Source: Grifola frondosa (lineage: Eukaryota; Basidiomycota; Agaricomycetes; Polyporales; Grifolaceae). Taken from it: DNA of 64,000 nt. Under the pieces are notes generated by a model that did no database searches, was not told the DNA's origin, and saw nothing but the letters and a program-made list of their open reading frames with translations. Both the position numbers and the translations under genes were made by a program. Positions 35,309-48,200 of the stretch are shown here, one piece after another; positions within the stretch are counted from its first letter, which is position 1, and each line of letters opens with the position of its first letter. The stretch spans positions 248,001 through 312,000 of the forward strand of contig LUGG01000001.1 of NCBI GenBank assembly GCA_001683735.1, given 5' to 3'.

Positions 35309-37539
35309 TTAGTCAAAGGTGATTTTAATGGGTCCACTCGGGGTCGGAATGTCGTCTCTGAAAAATGCCCCGTAAGCACTATGAGTCTTCTTTTTGATGG
35401 TCATCGGGAACTTCTTCAGCCCTTCGGCTTCAAATCCACTCTCCCTAAGCACACGCGCCAACTCTCCTGCGAGCGCGCGCTCGTGGTTGTCACCGGTGAA
35501 AAACGTGATTGATTTGCCACTCTTACCCCCACGGCCTATGCGCATACGTCAGACGTGCCTAGCGCACACAAGCACGGAACACTCACCAGTTCGTCCGATC
35601 CGATGAATATAATCTTCAATCGTGAGCGGGAAGCTGTAGTTGATAACCGCCGCGACATTAGGGATATCCAGACCCCGCGCGGCGACGTCCGTCGCAACAA
35701 GCAGGCCTGTCACGCCAGTCTTGAAGTTCTGCAGTGCCTCCATCCGGGCGGACTGCGACAGGTCTCCGTGGAGACCGCCGACTGTATAGCCCTTGCTGCG
35801 CAACATGCCCTCTACACGAGTGGCTTCCTTCTTGTACAACACAAATACGAGAATTCGCGAGTCTTCTGGAGACCCGGCTCCGCTTGACTTTTTGTGGGAC
35901 AATGTGCGGAGAAGGCCCAACAATCGAGAACTATAGCCGTAGTCAGTGAATGCAGTGCAAGCATTGTGCTTGTATTGCTTACTCTTTTGACCGCGCATCG
36001 TCAAATACCTCTACAACTACAGATGGACTGGTATATTTAAAAAATACCAAGTAATACGATGCTACACGTACCTTGTTCTACTCGACTGTTGGCAGTGAGA
36101 TCATCGCTCCCGACCGTAACACGCACGGGGTCGCGTTGGAACGAACCGGCAAGTCTTCGTACTGCTTCTGGCCAGGTTGCACTGACTGCAGGAAAATTAG
36201 AAAATATTAAATCAACCAGAACTGTTAACCTAGTGTGCTCACACATCAGAGTCTGACGCTCAGCGCCCTGCTTCGTATGTCCAATGATAGAGCGGATGTC
36301 GTTCTCGAATCCCTTGTCAAGCATTCGATCGGCTTCGTCCAATACAAGATACGAAACTCTAAGAAGAACACAAAAGCATGAGCATATACGTTGGCGCAAA
36401 AAAAGTAATCCACATACTTCGTCAAGTCACAAGCACCATCATTCACGAGATCGAGAATACGTCCTGGGGTGCCGACAATAATCCTCGTCGTCTTCCCATC
36501 CTTGTTCGCATTCTTGAGCGTCTTAATCTGTGGAGCCTTGTCCACGCCACCAAATACGGCCACGCTAGCGATCCCGAATGGTTCTCCCAGCGCCAAGAGT
36601 GTCTCATGTGTTTGGATCGCAAGCTCGCGGGTGGGCGCCATAACTAGCACAGAAACTGTCGTTCCCTTTTGCTTCTTAGATTCACCAGCGGATATCAGAC
36701 GTGCAAGAGCGGGTAGGCCAAATGCGAGAGTTTTGCCGCTAAGCTGATATCAATTATGCGAAGACACCTGGAAGAAAATGAGCGCACCTGCCGGTCTCTG
36801 CAATCCCAACAACATCACGGCCTTCCAACGCAGGCGGCCATGAGCATGCTTGGATGGGATGGGCTCCTTGAACCCGGCGAATGCTGATCGTAATCCAGAT
36901 GGAACATCCAGTTGGTCGAAAGAGATGATGGGTGTAATGCTACCTGCGCTCTGGGGTACGTGCAATGTAATCTCATTTTTGGTCAAGAAGGCTTCTATTT
37001 CTGCGGAGGCGGGTGCAGAGGACGTCGCTCCAGAAATAGGTTCTGAAAGTGTTGCCTCAGCAGATGAGTCCTTCCGTTTCTTCTTCTCTTTCTTCGATGA
37101 GCTTGATTCGGCAATGGCAGACTCTTCGGCATCACGTTTTCGTTTCCTTTTCTTTTCGAGCTTCGTATCCCCTGATGGTTCCGCTTCTCGTACAGTGAGT
37201 AGTCATAAAATAAAATAAAAGACTAAGAACAACTTACCTGACGAATCCACGACCATTGAACTACCAGCAATGCCCACTTCTACTGCTGCATCCTCAACCT
37301 CAGCAGCATGTTTCTTCTTCTTCTTTTTCTTCTCCGGCTCTTCCACGCTATGGGAGGCTATAAATCCTTCTGAGTATCATGCAGCACCGCGGACGATGTA
37401 CAACATACACACCGCCTACATCGCCCTCCTGTTCTTTATCACGTTTCTCTGCGTTCTTCTTTTCGCGAGACTTTTTGGACTTCTTATGTTTTAAAGAAGC
37501 ATCCTTCGCAGGCACTTCAGAGTGCAGTTCCATAGTCAT
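35309..37539 (-). CDS. DBP3: ATP-dependent RNA helicase DBP3
   Basis: DEAD-box helicase for 60S ribosomal subunit assembly in the nucleolus. The start at 37539 ([13 protein letters not shown]) leads into a long Lys-rich tail ([35 protein letters not shown]), typical of Dbp3. Then come [15 protein letters not shown] (Q-motif region), the P-loop [14 protein letters not shown] split by an intron, [62 protein letters not shown] and HRIGRTGRGG. The C-terminus SGPIKITFD matches the family end. All catalytic motifs are present. It starts about 230 bp from ARP5 on the other strand. Confidence 0.93.
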
Positions 37540-37770
37540 TGCAGATATTGCCAGAGATGAGACGTAAATGGGAAACTGAAACTTGAGAATCAAAAAAGTT
37601 CGGCACGTGATATTGATGCTCGTCACAGTCACGTGTGACATTATAGCATTTCTTAAAGCGGTAATGTAGATTGAGAGGGTTTGGGCGTCTATTGGCTGGA
37701 TGTGAAGTCTTAAAATGCTGATGACAGCTTTAGCATTGCCGGTTCTTCCCTTTTCTTGTCTTCGACAGTT

Positions 37771-40629
37771 ATGCAGGTCGACGAAACTCTTAATATAACA
37801 CGTCTGCCCATCCCATTGCTCCCTAACGTTCCTCGTCGTGCATCATACGACGAGCATCGCTCGCAGCATACCCCGCTCATCATCGACAATGGGTCAACTA
37901 ACCTGCGCTTCGGATTCTGCACATCCACTTCTCCGCGCTCTGGGCTCAACGTGGTCGCGCGGTACAAGGAGCGCAGAACCAATAAACCTCTCTTGCTCTT
38001 CGGGGAAGGCATAGATGCCGAAGGTGGCGCGAAATCGCAGGCGAAGACGCCATGGGAGGGAGACGTCCTATTGAACTTTGACGCTCTTGTAAGTCAGTGC
38101 TGCTCCTGTGTGTCCGTAATCTGAATGATAGTAAGCTGTGTTTCTGACTGGGATGATCAGGAGAACGCACTCGACTATGCGTTCATACAGCTTGGCATCG
38201 ACGCACCAAGCGTTGATCATCCTGTTCTCATGACCGAGCGTCTATGCTCACCCCTGCACTCTCGAGCGTGTATGTACATGCTTCTTCCCTTTAATAACGA
38301 CTTTCAATTTATTTTTGTCCTAGTGACATCCGAACTTATGTTTGAACAATATTCCGTGCCATCTCTGGCATTCTGTGTCGACTCCATGATGTCATTCTAT
38401 CACAACAATCTACCCGCTCTTTCCAACCCGTTCACTTCGGACGGTCTGGTTGTGTCATTTAACACTGCATCAACTTCTGTCATTCCAATCCTGAGCGGAA
38501 AGGGTTTGATGAGTCACGCCAAGCGAATGCCGTGGGGTGCAATGCAGTCAACGGATTACCTCATGAAGTTGATACAGCTCAAGTATCCGACGTTTCCGAC
38601 GCGTGTCACTACGAACCAATGCAGTGTATGCCAACCGCTATTCCACCCTCTCCTCGTAACTGACTGACCGTCGCACAGTGGATGCTTCAGAATTTTTGCG
38701 AATTCGCTATCGACTATCCCGCGCTCCTGCGCAAGCTCAAGGATCCGCTTAACATGCGCGCATCGGAGCGTATCATTCAGTTTCCGTACACACTGCCAAT
38801 TGTAGAGGAGAAGACACAGGAAGAGCTTGCGCGTATCGCGGAGCGGAAAAAAGAACAGGGACGCAAGCTCCAAGAGCTGGCGGCGAAATCTAGACAGGAG
38901 AAGGCAGGGCGTTGTCCCTCAATCTTTGAGCTTTCCTGACGAAACTACGTCTACAGCTGGTCCAAAAGGAGAACGACCTGCAGCATTTGCTAAGCTTGAG
39001 AGAACAGCGAGACGAGGAGGACAAGAAAGAATGGGCGGTATGTCAGCGTCTTACGTCTAATGCTATTACTCACATTGCGTAGGACATACTCCAAGAGGAA
39101 GGTTTCACGAATGATGCGGCTTTGGACAACGCAATCAAGAAGTTGGAGAGTGACATGAAAAGGGCGCGGAAGAAGGATGCGGATGGAGAAGATATGGAGG
39201 TAGGAGCATGCGCAGATTCACGGTTCAAAACTTACCTTTATCCAGGAAGAGGCACCGTCGTTCCCGTTGGTCGACATTCCTGACGCAGACGTATGTAGTG
39301 CTCTGCTTCTTCGCGTGACGTGTTCTGACATGAATGATAGCTAGATGAAGAACAATTAAAAGAGAAGAAGAAACAGAAGCTGATGAAAGCAGGATACGAC
39401 GCGCGAGAACGTGTAAAGCGGGAAAAGGAGCGCGAGCGGGAAGAGCGGGAGGCAGAGAAAAAGCAAGAGGAAGAGGAACGCGACCGAGATCTAACTGGCT
39501 GGGCAGCAAAGCTAAGAAGAGAACAAGAGGTACGCGAGTGTTTGTTTTCACTTGATCTTTTCAACATCTCTGTTGTTTCATAGGCGATCATGAACCGGAT
39601 CAAAGAGCGGACTCGCAGAAAGGCGGCGCTGACAGATCGAAAGAGCGCCGCTGCGCAGGCGAGGATGAAGAGCATAGCAAACCTCGCAGCGGATGACAGG
39701 GTCCCTAAAAAGAGGCGCAAGGCCGGAGGAGGTATGCACGCGTCTCGTGAAGCAGGAACGAAAAGCTGATCGTTAATCAGAGGATACGTTTGGTGCTGAC
39801 GATGCGGACTGGGCAATATACCGGAAAATTGTAAGGCCATTTTCGACATTATGGTTACCACGTTAATCACGAAAATACTATGCAGAATACTGCAGCGGTG
39901 TCGTCTGATGAAGAAGAAGATATGGCGAATTTGCAGGCAGTGGAGCAGAAGCTACTAGCCTATGACCCATCATTCACCGCAGAACACACACATGCATCTT
40001 TGTCTTCACAGAGATCTGCGCTGATATCTGCCTTCAGACCACAATACGAGGAGGGCGACGTTGAGGGTTTGTCAATTTTACTTTGGCTACGCACTCCAAT
40101 CTGACGTGTCCTCGTAGGGAGGGCACGCTTTCATCTCAACGTTGAGAGATGGCGCGTGTGCGAAGCTTGGTTTCAACCAAGTATGGCGGGTGTTGATACA
40201 GCAGGATTAGGTGAAGTATTGCAGAATGTTCTAGCTCGATTCCCAGATTCCGATAAGGGACGATTGGTGAAGGTACGTTGACGATACTGTCTACATATGC
40301 TCATCTAACAACACTATATAGAATGTTTTCGTCACGGGCGCACCATCACAATTACCTGGGTTATTCCCACGTTTACAGGCGACCTTACGTCCGATACTAC
40401 CTCCGAAATGTCACTCGAGATTGTACGCGCTATAGACCCATCTCTGATGCTTGGAGGGCATGGAGACTTTGCCAAAACTGAGGAGTTCAAACACGTCGGC
40501 GTGACGAAGGAAGAATACAATGAGTGGGGTGGTGAACGAATCAAGAGGTGGTGGGGAGGGAACTGGAATGCCTCCGTCGAACCTAGGCAGTCTATTCACA
40601 TTGTATCCGTATCCTGTATAAATAGGTAG
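37771..40629 (+). CDS. ARP5: Actin-related protein 5 (INO80 complex subunit)
   Basis: Nuclear actin-like subunit of the INO80 chromatin remodeller. The ATG at 37771 begins MQVDETLNITRLP. The actin-fold phosphate loop IIDNGSTNLRFGF follows, then VDHPVLMTERLCSPLHSR, SELMFEQYSVPSLAF and SFNTASTSVIPIL. After that comes the long charged Arp5-specific insertion (REKEREREEREAEKKQEEE and similar). The actin fold resumes with VFVTGAPSQLPGLFPRLQATL. Exons 1-3 are 37771-38088, 38161-38269 and 38324-38625, and exon 4 starts at 38679. The intron 38904-38956 has a GC donor and joins SRQEK to LVQKENDL. I end the gene at the stop at 40629 after WWGGNWNAS. An alternative splice could extend it slightly. Confidence 0.9.
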
Positions 40630-40757
40630 ATTGCTATAAGACAACGCTGGTGCAGAGGCGGCTGCAGCGTTGTGGCAGTACAGAGATGAAACCAACCAGG
40701 GGAATACTCCTGAGAACATGAAAGTATGTACACGAATGTCAAAGCAACTTCGCTCTA

Positions 40758-41707
<950 letters not shown>

Positions 41708-42283
41708 TTTATGAAACGACAAGGACTATAGACTGTGGTGAGCTCTAAGATATCCAGAGACTTCTACGGGTTATGGACGTACCAGAGAGTCGAGTAGAGG
41801 AACTGCGCGCTTGTGGATCGCTACCAAGTAACCTCCGCCACGTGCCTCAATTTCTCGGTGACTTCTCGTGACGGGTATCGTCACTGTCACTGTCACTGTG
41901 CTGCCTGCTCGCCGCGGCGCCCAATTTTCTCGAACAACCTCGAGTGTCTACAAACAGTACACACACGAGAAACAACACCTTGTTCATACTTTGGACAATC
42001 CAATTGCATCTGCGCTATTCTGCGTGTTTTGCTTCCAATACTCGTCCTTTCAGGGCTGTATTGTGGAATTTCAGGCTCCTGTTGATCCTTTTGGGCAAGG
42101 AGCCTGCTCACCAGTGTGTGCTCAGTGGCACACCTGTTATCATCTCAGAGCGCTTGTCAGACGACAACCTGAGCCTCGTTGTTTGAAGCAGATTAATTGC
42201 TTCGGTACATGAGGTACTGCGCAGACTATATACCGCGACGACCCCTCGCACATCGTGGTGACCCCACATATACCTTGAACGTC
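41708..42283. other. Divergent promoter region (Rab and giant helicase copy 1)
   Basis: The Rab gene starts leftward and the helicase gene rightward. No coding frame is supported. A short tandem of tcactg occurs near 41,880-41,898. Confidence 0.45.
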
Positions 42284-45200
42284 ATGAGAGACATTCCAAA
42301 CAACATCACATCCTCCTCCGGGAGAGGTCATTTCTCTGTCGGTATGGCTCTTTCAGACTCTTCGTTACTTCGGAACGAGGTGGCAGTCGAGGCCGCAATT
42401 CGCGGTCTCGAAAGTTACCTCGGAAAGGAAACAAACGTTGAACATCTCATCAACGATCTATTATCCATCCCACACTTGTTCGAGTTTGTTATGTCAGGTA
42501 AGTAACTTGGTTCTGCATGTTCAGATGTTCCTCACTGGCCATTTGCAGCTGTGGCCAATGAAACATTTCTTGCGTTGAAGGCTTGGATAATTCAACATTT
42601 TCCCGCAAAACCAGAAGATTTCGCAACCTCCATTGTATCGGTGCTATTATCTCGCCTCTCATTGTCCTTGGTATTTTTGCCGTATTCGTCCTCTGCCGAA
42701 GAACCTGGGCGCCTGAAAGAATGTCGTCGCTCTGTGGAATTGGCTCTCGCGGTCCTCCAGGCAATACCTAGCCTTGTCTTTGCTGATGAAGTTGAAGTTG
42801 TCGATGACGATTTAGACGAATTTCAGTCAGCGTTTCTGGTCAGACGGAGGACACGAAGTAAAAAGCAGGTCAAGCGTGCCACCCGTCGCCCATCATCGAT
42901 CGTAAGCCTTTCGACAACATGCAGGTATCCATTCCCTCCACCAAGGAGGAAGCGGACGGAATTAGCGTCAAAGATCCTCGAAGATCAGGGGATATTTTAC
43001 AGGTTACTTGTTTACCTACGGTCTGGCGTATCATATCAACTGAAAGTGGCTTTCCAGTACTATCTGGAAATCTTCCGTTATCCCCAGCTGACTACCACAT
43101 TCAAAAAGGCGTATTTACCGCAGGAGTTATCCTTCTACGACGCATCCACCATCGAAGAGGACGATAATGTGGAAGCAAACACAAGCTTGGCAAATGATGA
43201 TATACCTGCGGCGTATCCGATGGTACAGCCGATGAAGGCTGCGCTCTACTTCGACAGTGCAGATGGCTTTGGCGAATGGAGGATTCTCATATCTACCCGG
43301 GCGGATCGTGACCTACGGCAGGCTCGCAAGAAGGACGCAAAGATCTTTAGAATCATCATCAAGAAGATCAGGCGCGTGCACCTGTCACGCCATGCAGCGC
43401 GAATGCTGACAACGATTATAGGGAGCTATCCAAAGGGCACTTCTCCGATGACAATCAGAAGCGGCTAACTGGCCTCGAAGTTGAAGTACCGATCTATGAG
43501 GCGAAGATGACCAGAGATTCCCGTCTCGTGGTAAGTAGGCTTCATATATAATAAACTCCGTATTCATCTTGTGCAGTATCAAGTGGACTGTATCCCAGAA
43601 TTTGAAAGTGATGTGAGTCTTCCCTTCATCTCCCTTGACCTTGCGAAGTATTGACTTGTCCATCCAGGTCGAACGACAAGGTTCGAGTTTCATGCTTCGC
43701 ATATTTATCGTCTTCTAAGATTATAACATATCTGTGATGCAGTCCTTCGCATCTTCGGTATCTACACCCATGCACAATTGGATCACCGTTTCTGGGATTG
43801 CATGGGCCAGCAGCTCGGTCGGAAGGGAAAGGAATATAGACAAAGGTAGGCGATGTCAAGCCCAAACCTTTCAGCGTGTTTGTTGAATATCGGTCTCCGT
43901 GTGCTAGATGCGTGTTCCGCAACAAGCCGGTTAATGCGGGAGACAATGTGATTATGCCGGCTTCCTTTCCTCCGCCATCGGACGACATGGTGCTGTCGCC
44001 ATCCGGTATACCCGACTTACGCAAAGAGGATTTAGAAGAGGTAAGGCCCGATAGCTTGTGGTTCATGATGTCGTTTTCCTGATACACTTATTATAGCTTC
44101 ACTCACTTCTAGTGTAAGATAAGAAGCAACTATTATGAAGTCCGTAGCGTAGATTGATTTCATTCAAACAGACTGGAGAAATTTGTCACGTTCTCTCAGG
44201 TATTATTCTCTGCTGCCACCGTTGATTATTTCTTACAATTGGTCGCCCAAAGGCTTTACTCAACAGTGAGTACGACGCCGTCAGGCTGAGCTGTCTCTGA
44301 TCATGAAGCAACTTAGGCATACTCGCTGATCAAGACGTGGCGCATGTGTTCGATGTCTCGTACGTATATCATTTGTCCTTCTCATGTCACTGTTGACTTA
44401 TGCTGTTATCTAGACCTCAAGAGAAGAAGATCATAGAGCACACGTCCTCATGTTACGTCCTTGGTATGTGTCACATCAATTCCTGAAGCTATGACTTTAA
44501 TTATCGGACGGATGCAGGGAGAAGCGGCACAGGGTACGAATATTTCTTTCTCCTGATGTGAAGGTTAAATACGAAGGCGTTGTGCAGGAAAACAACTACA
44601 ATGCTGTTCAAGATGCTTGGGATTGAACGATCCTGGGAAGCCTATCGTGATGCTATGCCCAAACCACGCCAGTTGTTTGTGACACAATCGCGGGTGCTCG
44701 CAGAGAAAGTGGAAGAGTACTTTGCCAAGCTCATCGAATCGTTGGCAACAGCGAATCAATCGCCCAAAGAGTTAATCAACATAGCAGCCACGAAGAAGAA
44801 TCAACAGGAACAAGGGCTTGTTGATCGTGATGAGGAGATCTACTGGCGAGGAGATCTTCCGAAACGGTATAGCGAGTTGAAGGACGAGCATTTCCCATGT
44901 TTGTCACCTTCGATCATGTGAGCATTGTAAATTGCAGTTCCGATCTGGCTTCTGATTTTACTGTTGTAGCTCTGCCGATTGTTGGAAGCCGAGATGAACG
45001 ACTCCAAAACTTTACTTTCTAAACGAGAAGCGATATCGCGAGCTATGCAGGAAGATGTGCAAGCGAAGGATGCTCTCAATAATGGCGAAGTACTGTCGAA
45101 TGACTATATGCAACAACAAAGGCCTCGTTCGTCTCGTTCGGCACTTTTTTAGAAGCCTACTGGTCCCATTTCCCACAATCGCTAACAAAAGGATTAGGTA

Positions 45201-48200
45201 AATGAGCCTTAATGTCTAGTAGCAGCATCATTAATGAGTCATCGATGCAGACCCTACTTTGGTTTTTGGCGAATTCATGGGCGAGTAATGGCAAATATGT
45301 CGTTTCGTGATGCTGACAATTTTCTTAGGCGTGATCAAAGGGTCGGAACAGACATTGAAGTGTGGCGAAGGATTTCTAGACAAGGACGCGTATTACAGTT
45401 TGAGCCATCGTTCACAAGCAACATTCTCGAACCAGCGTGACGCAATCTACAAGTTGTTCCAAGCTTATCTGAAGAGAAAGAGAGAGCGCGGAGATTACGA
45501 TGCTGCAGATAGGTACGTTTTCTCTTTCATGTCCAGATGGATGTGTCTGATGATGTCTTTAAGGACCCATGCAATTTTGGATGGCCTTCGCGTCCAAGGT
45601 GTTCCAGGGAAAGAAGTTGATTTCATGTCTGTGTCACTGGCTTAACTCAAGGGCTCGCATTCGCTTACTGCACACCTCCCATAGATACGTTGACGAGGCG
45701 CAAGACAATCTCTTAATTGACGCCCTGGGTCAGTGTTACCCATACGGCGGAACGGAATGAAGGTGTTGACTGATATTCTCTAGTGTTGAGGTCCATTTGT
45801 AGGAACCCAAATGGGCTGTTCTGGGCTGGCGATACTGCGCAAACCATCTCAGTTGGAAGTGCCTTTAGGTTCAATGACCTGAAGGCATTTCTATATCGCG
45901 TAGAGGAGGTAGGGTATTTCTTTCTCCTTCTAGCCATGCTGAATTAATTTCCTGCTATAGGCGAATGCGGGGCCACATGCAGAGAGTCAGACGCAGCCAC
46001 AATCGTTCCAGTTAACCGTCAATTACCGTTCACACGCGGGGATTGTCAGCTGCGCACATTCTGTTGTCGAGTTGATCACGGAATTTTGGCCTCACGCGAT
46101 AGATTTCCTCGGTGAAGAAAGAGGCATGATTGATGGACTCAAACCGGTATTTTTCAGCGGCTGGGACCAGAACACAGTCCGATATGAACAATTCTTGTTC
46201 GGCGAATCGTACGCTATGTTCAGCAACCCCATTGTCCAGTCGCTTACTATTGCTTGACAGAGGTAGCCATATAGAATTTGGAGCTCAACAATGTGAGGCA
46301 AACCCACTTAACCGAGCTTAGATGACTGAACGAATGTTAGGCATCTTGGTCCGAGACGATGCCGCTCGTGTCAAGTTGCGGGAGCAAGTGGGGGATATCG
46401 GTTTGATCATGTCAGCTCACCTTATATGATGAATTACTACAGTCTTCTGACTATGCCCCCCCACAGGACACTGTACGAGAGCAAGGGTTTAGAGTTCAAC
46501 GATGTAAGTCAATTCTCTGAGGTGCTTGGATATCTTTTAATTTATGGATATAGGTCCTGCTTTACAACTTCTTCGAAGATTCTACCGTCGACCTCTCACA
46601 ATGGCGAGTAGTTTTGAATGCTCTGCCCGAGAGAGAGTGCGGGAATCATCCCGCTCCGCGCTTCGATGATACTCGTCATAGCGGTGTATGCCGTGAGGTG
46701 ATAAACCAGTGACTCGTAACATCACATCACACTAACGGTTATATACAGCTCAAATTCTTGTATGTTGCAATTACCAGAGCACGCAAGAATCTATGGATAG
46801 CAGATTGCTCAGAGAAGGGCGAACCAATGAGGGTCCGTCTTTCTTATCAATTGTGTCTACGATTTGGGAATATCTGACAACGAATCAGGTTTTCTGGACT
46901 GCTCGGAATCAACTTCAGAACTGCACCCCTGGCACAGATGTACCGCGTCTTGCTATGTCCTCCTCGGCAGAAGATTGGGCAAAAACTGCACTTTCTCTAT
47001 TCAACAACAGGCGGTACCTGCAGGCTATGCACTGTTACGAACGCGCGGGACTTCCACGAGAGAAGGCTGTCGCTCGCGCCTACTACCTTCGAGAACAGGC
47101 CAGAGCTACCCCAGTCATCCCTCGTTCAGATGGCATTGCACAATCAACAGCTTTTACCATTGCAGCTGAGGCTTTCTTAAAATCAGCGGAACAAGCCGTG
47201 AAAGAAAGGCGGGCATACTACCGAATTGCGGCGGAGTGTTATGTGCTTAGTGGTGATGATCGCAAAGCTGGTCAAGCATATCTTTCTGCATTAGAGTTCA
47301 CTCTCTCGGCCCAACATTTCCGGAAAGCAGGAAGGTTTGACGAAGCGGTGAAAGTGATCAAAGCTCACCGTAGCGAAATGACCCACACCGTCGCGGATAG
47401 TATCGTGGATGTCTCTCGACTATACTATCTGAGTAAACAGAAAGTCAAGTACGTGCACATTCTCTCCCTAGTTCGAAGTAGTCACTAAATCTATGGTCAC
47501 GCAGAGAGGCGAGAGAGCTTTTCGAATCGGATGAAGACGCACTGGAGTACATGGACGACTACGGTCTTGATATTGCTCGTGCCACGCTTTTGGAGGAACT
47601 CGGTAGATTTGCGGATGCTGCTGAGCTACATCTTGCTGAAGGACACACACTCGACGCTATCCGGCTTTTCTTGGCTGACCAACAGAACTCGATATCTGTA
47701 CGGCGAGCATACCAATGTTTGCTTGATGGATTATGGCGCCACTTATCGTGTGGAATCATGTTTCACTCTGACTCTGCGAAGGCCAATGTCACACTGCAAG
47801 AACTGCTTCGTTTATCTGCTCAGTTGAATCATGCAAGCTCGGATGAAAACTCGGATGATGAGGTATGCTGTCTTCTCGCCTCATAGATACTGCGCGTACT
47901 CATGCAACCACACTCTAGATGTCGATGTTCCGCGCCATCGCATCCAGCGACCTTGCGAGGCTGCTGCAGCTAGGAGAGAAATTCTATCTTCTTCACCACA
48001 ACATGGCAGCAGCTTTTTTGTGCATGGATCACGTCTTTTCCACTATGCCCAAGCTTCAGGCGGCCTCTCTTTCGCAGATCGCCACGAAACTCCAAACCTT
48101 CCTATCCTACGCGCAAATGCTCCAGAAATTTGTCTCTGACTCAGATCTCTGTAACAACAAGACCATTCGCAAGCTATTCGGATTCGAAGCGTCGACAGAA

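Noticed and set aside
40630..40720. Possible extra ARP5 exon (AGAEAAAALWQYRDE)
   Set aside because: The donor before it is plausible, but Arp5 proteins normally end near the WNAS block and no stop context supports the extension.
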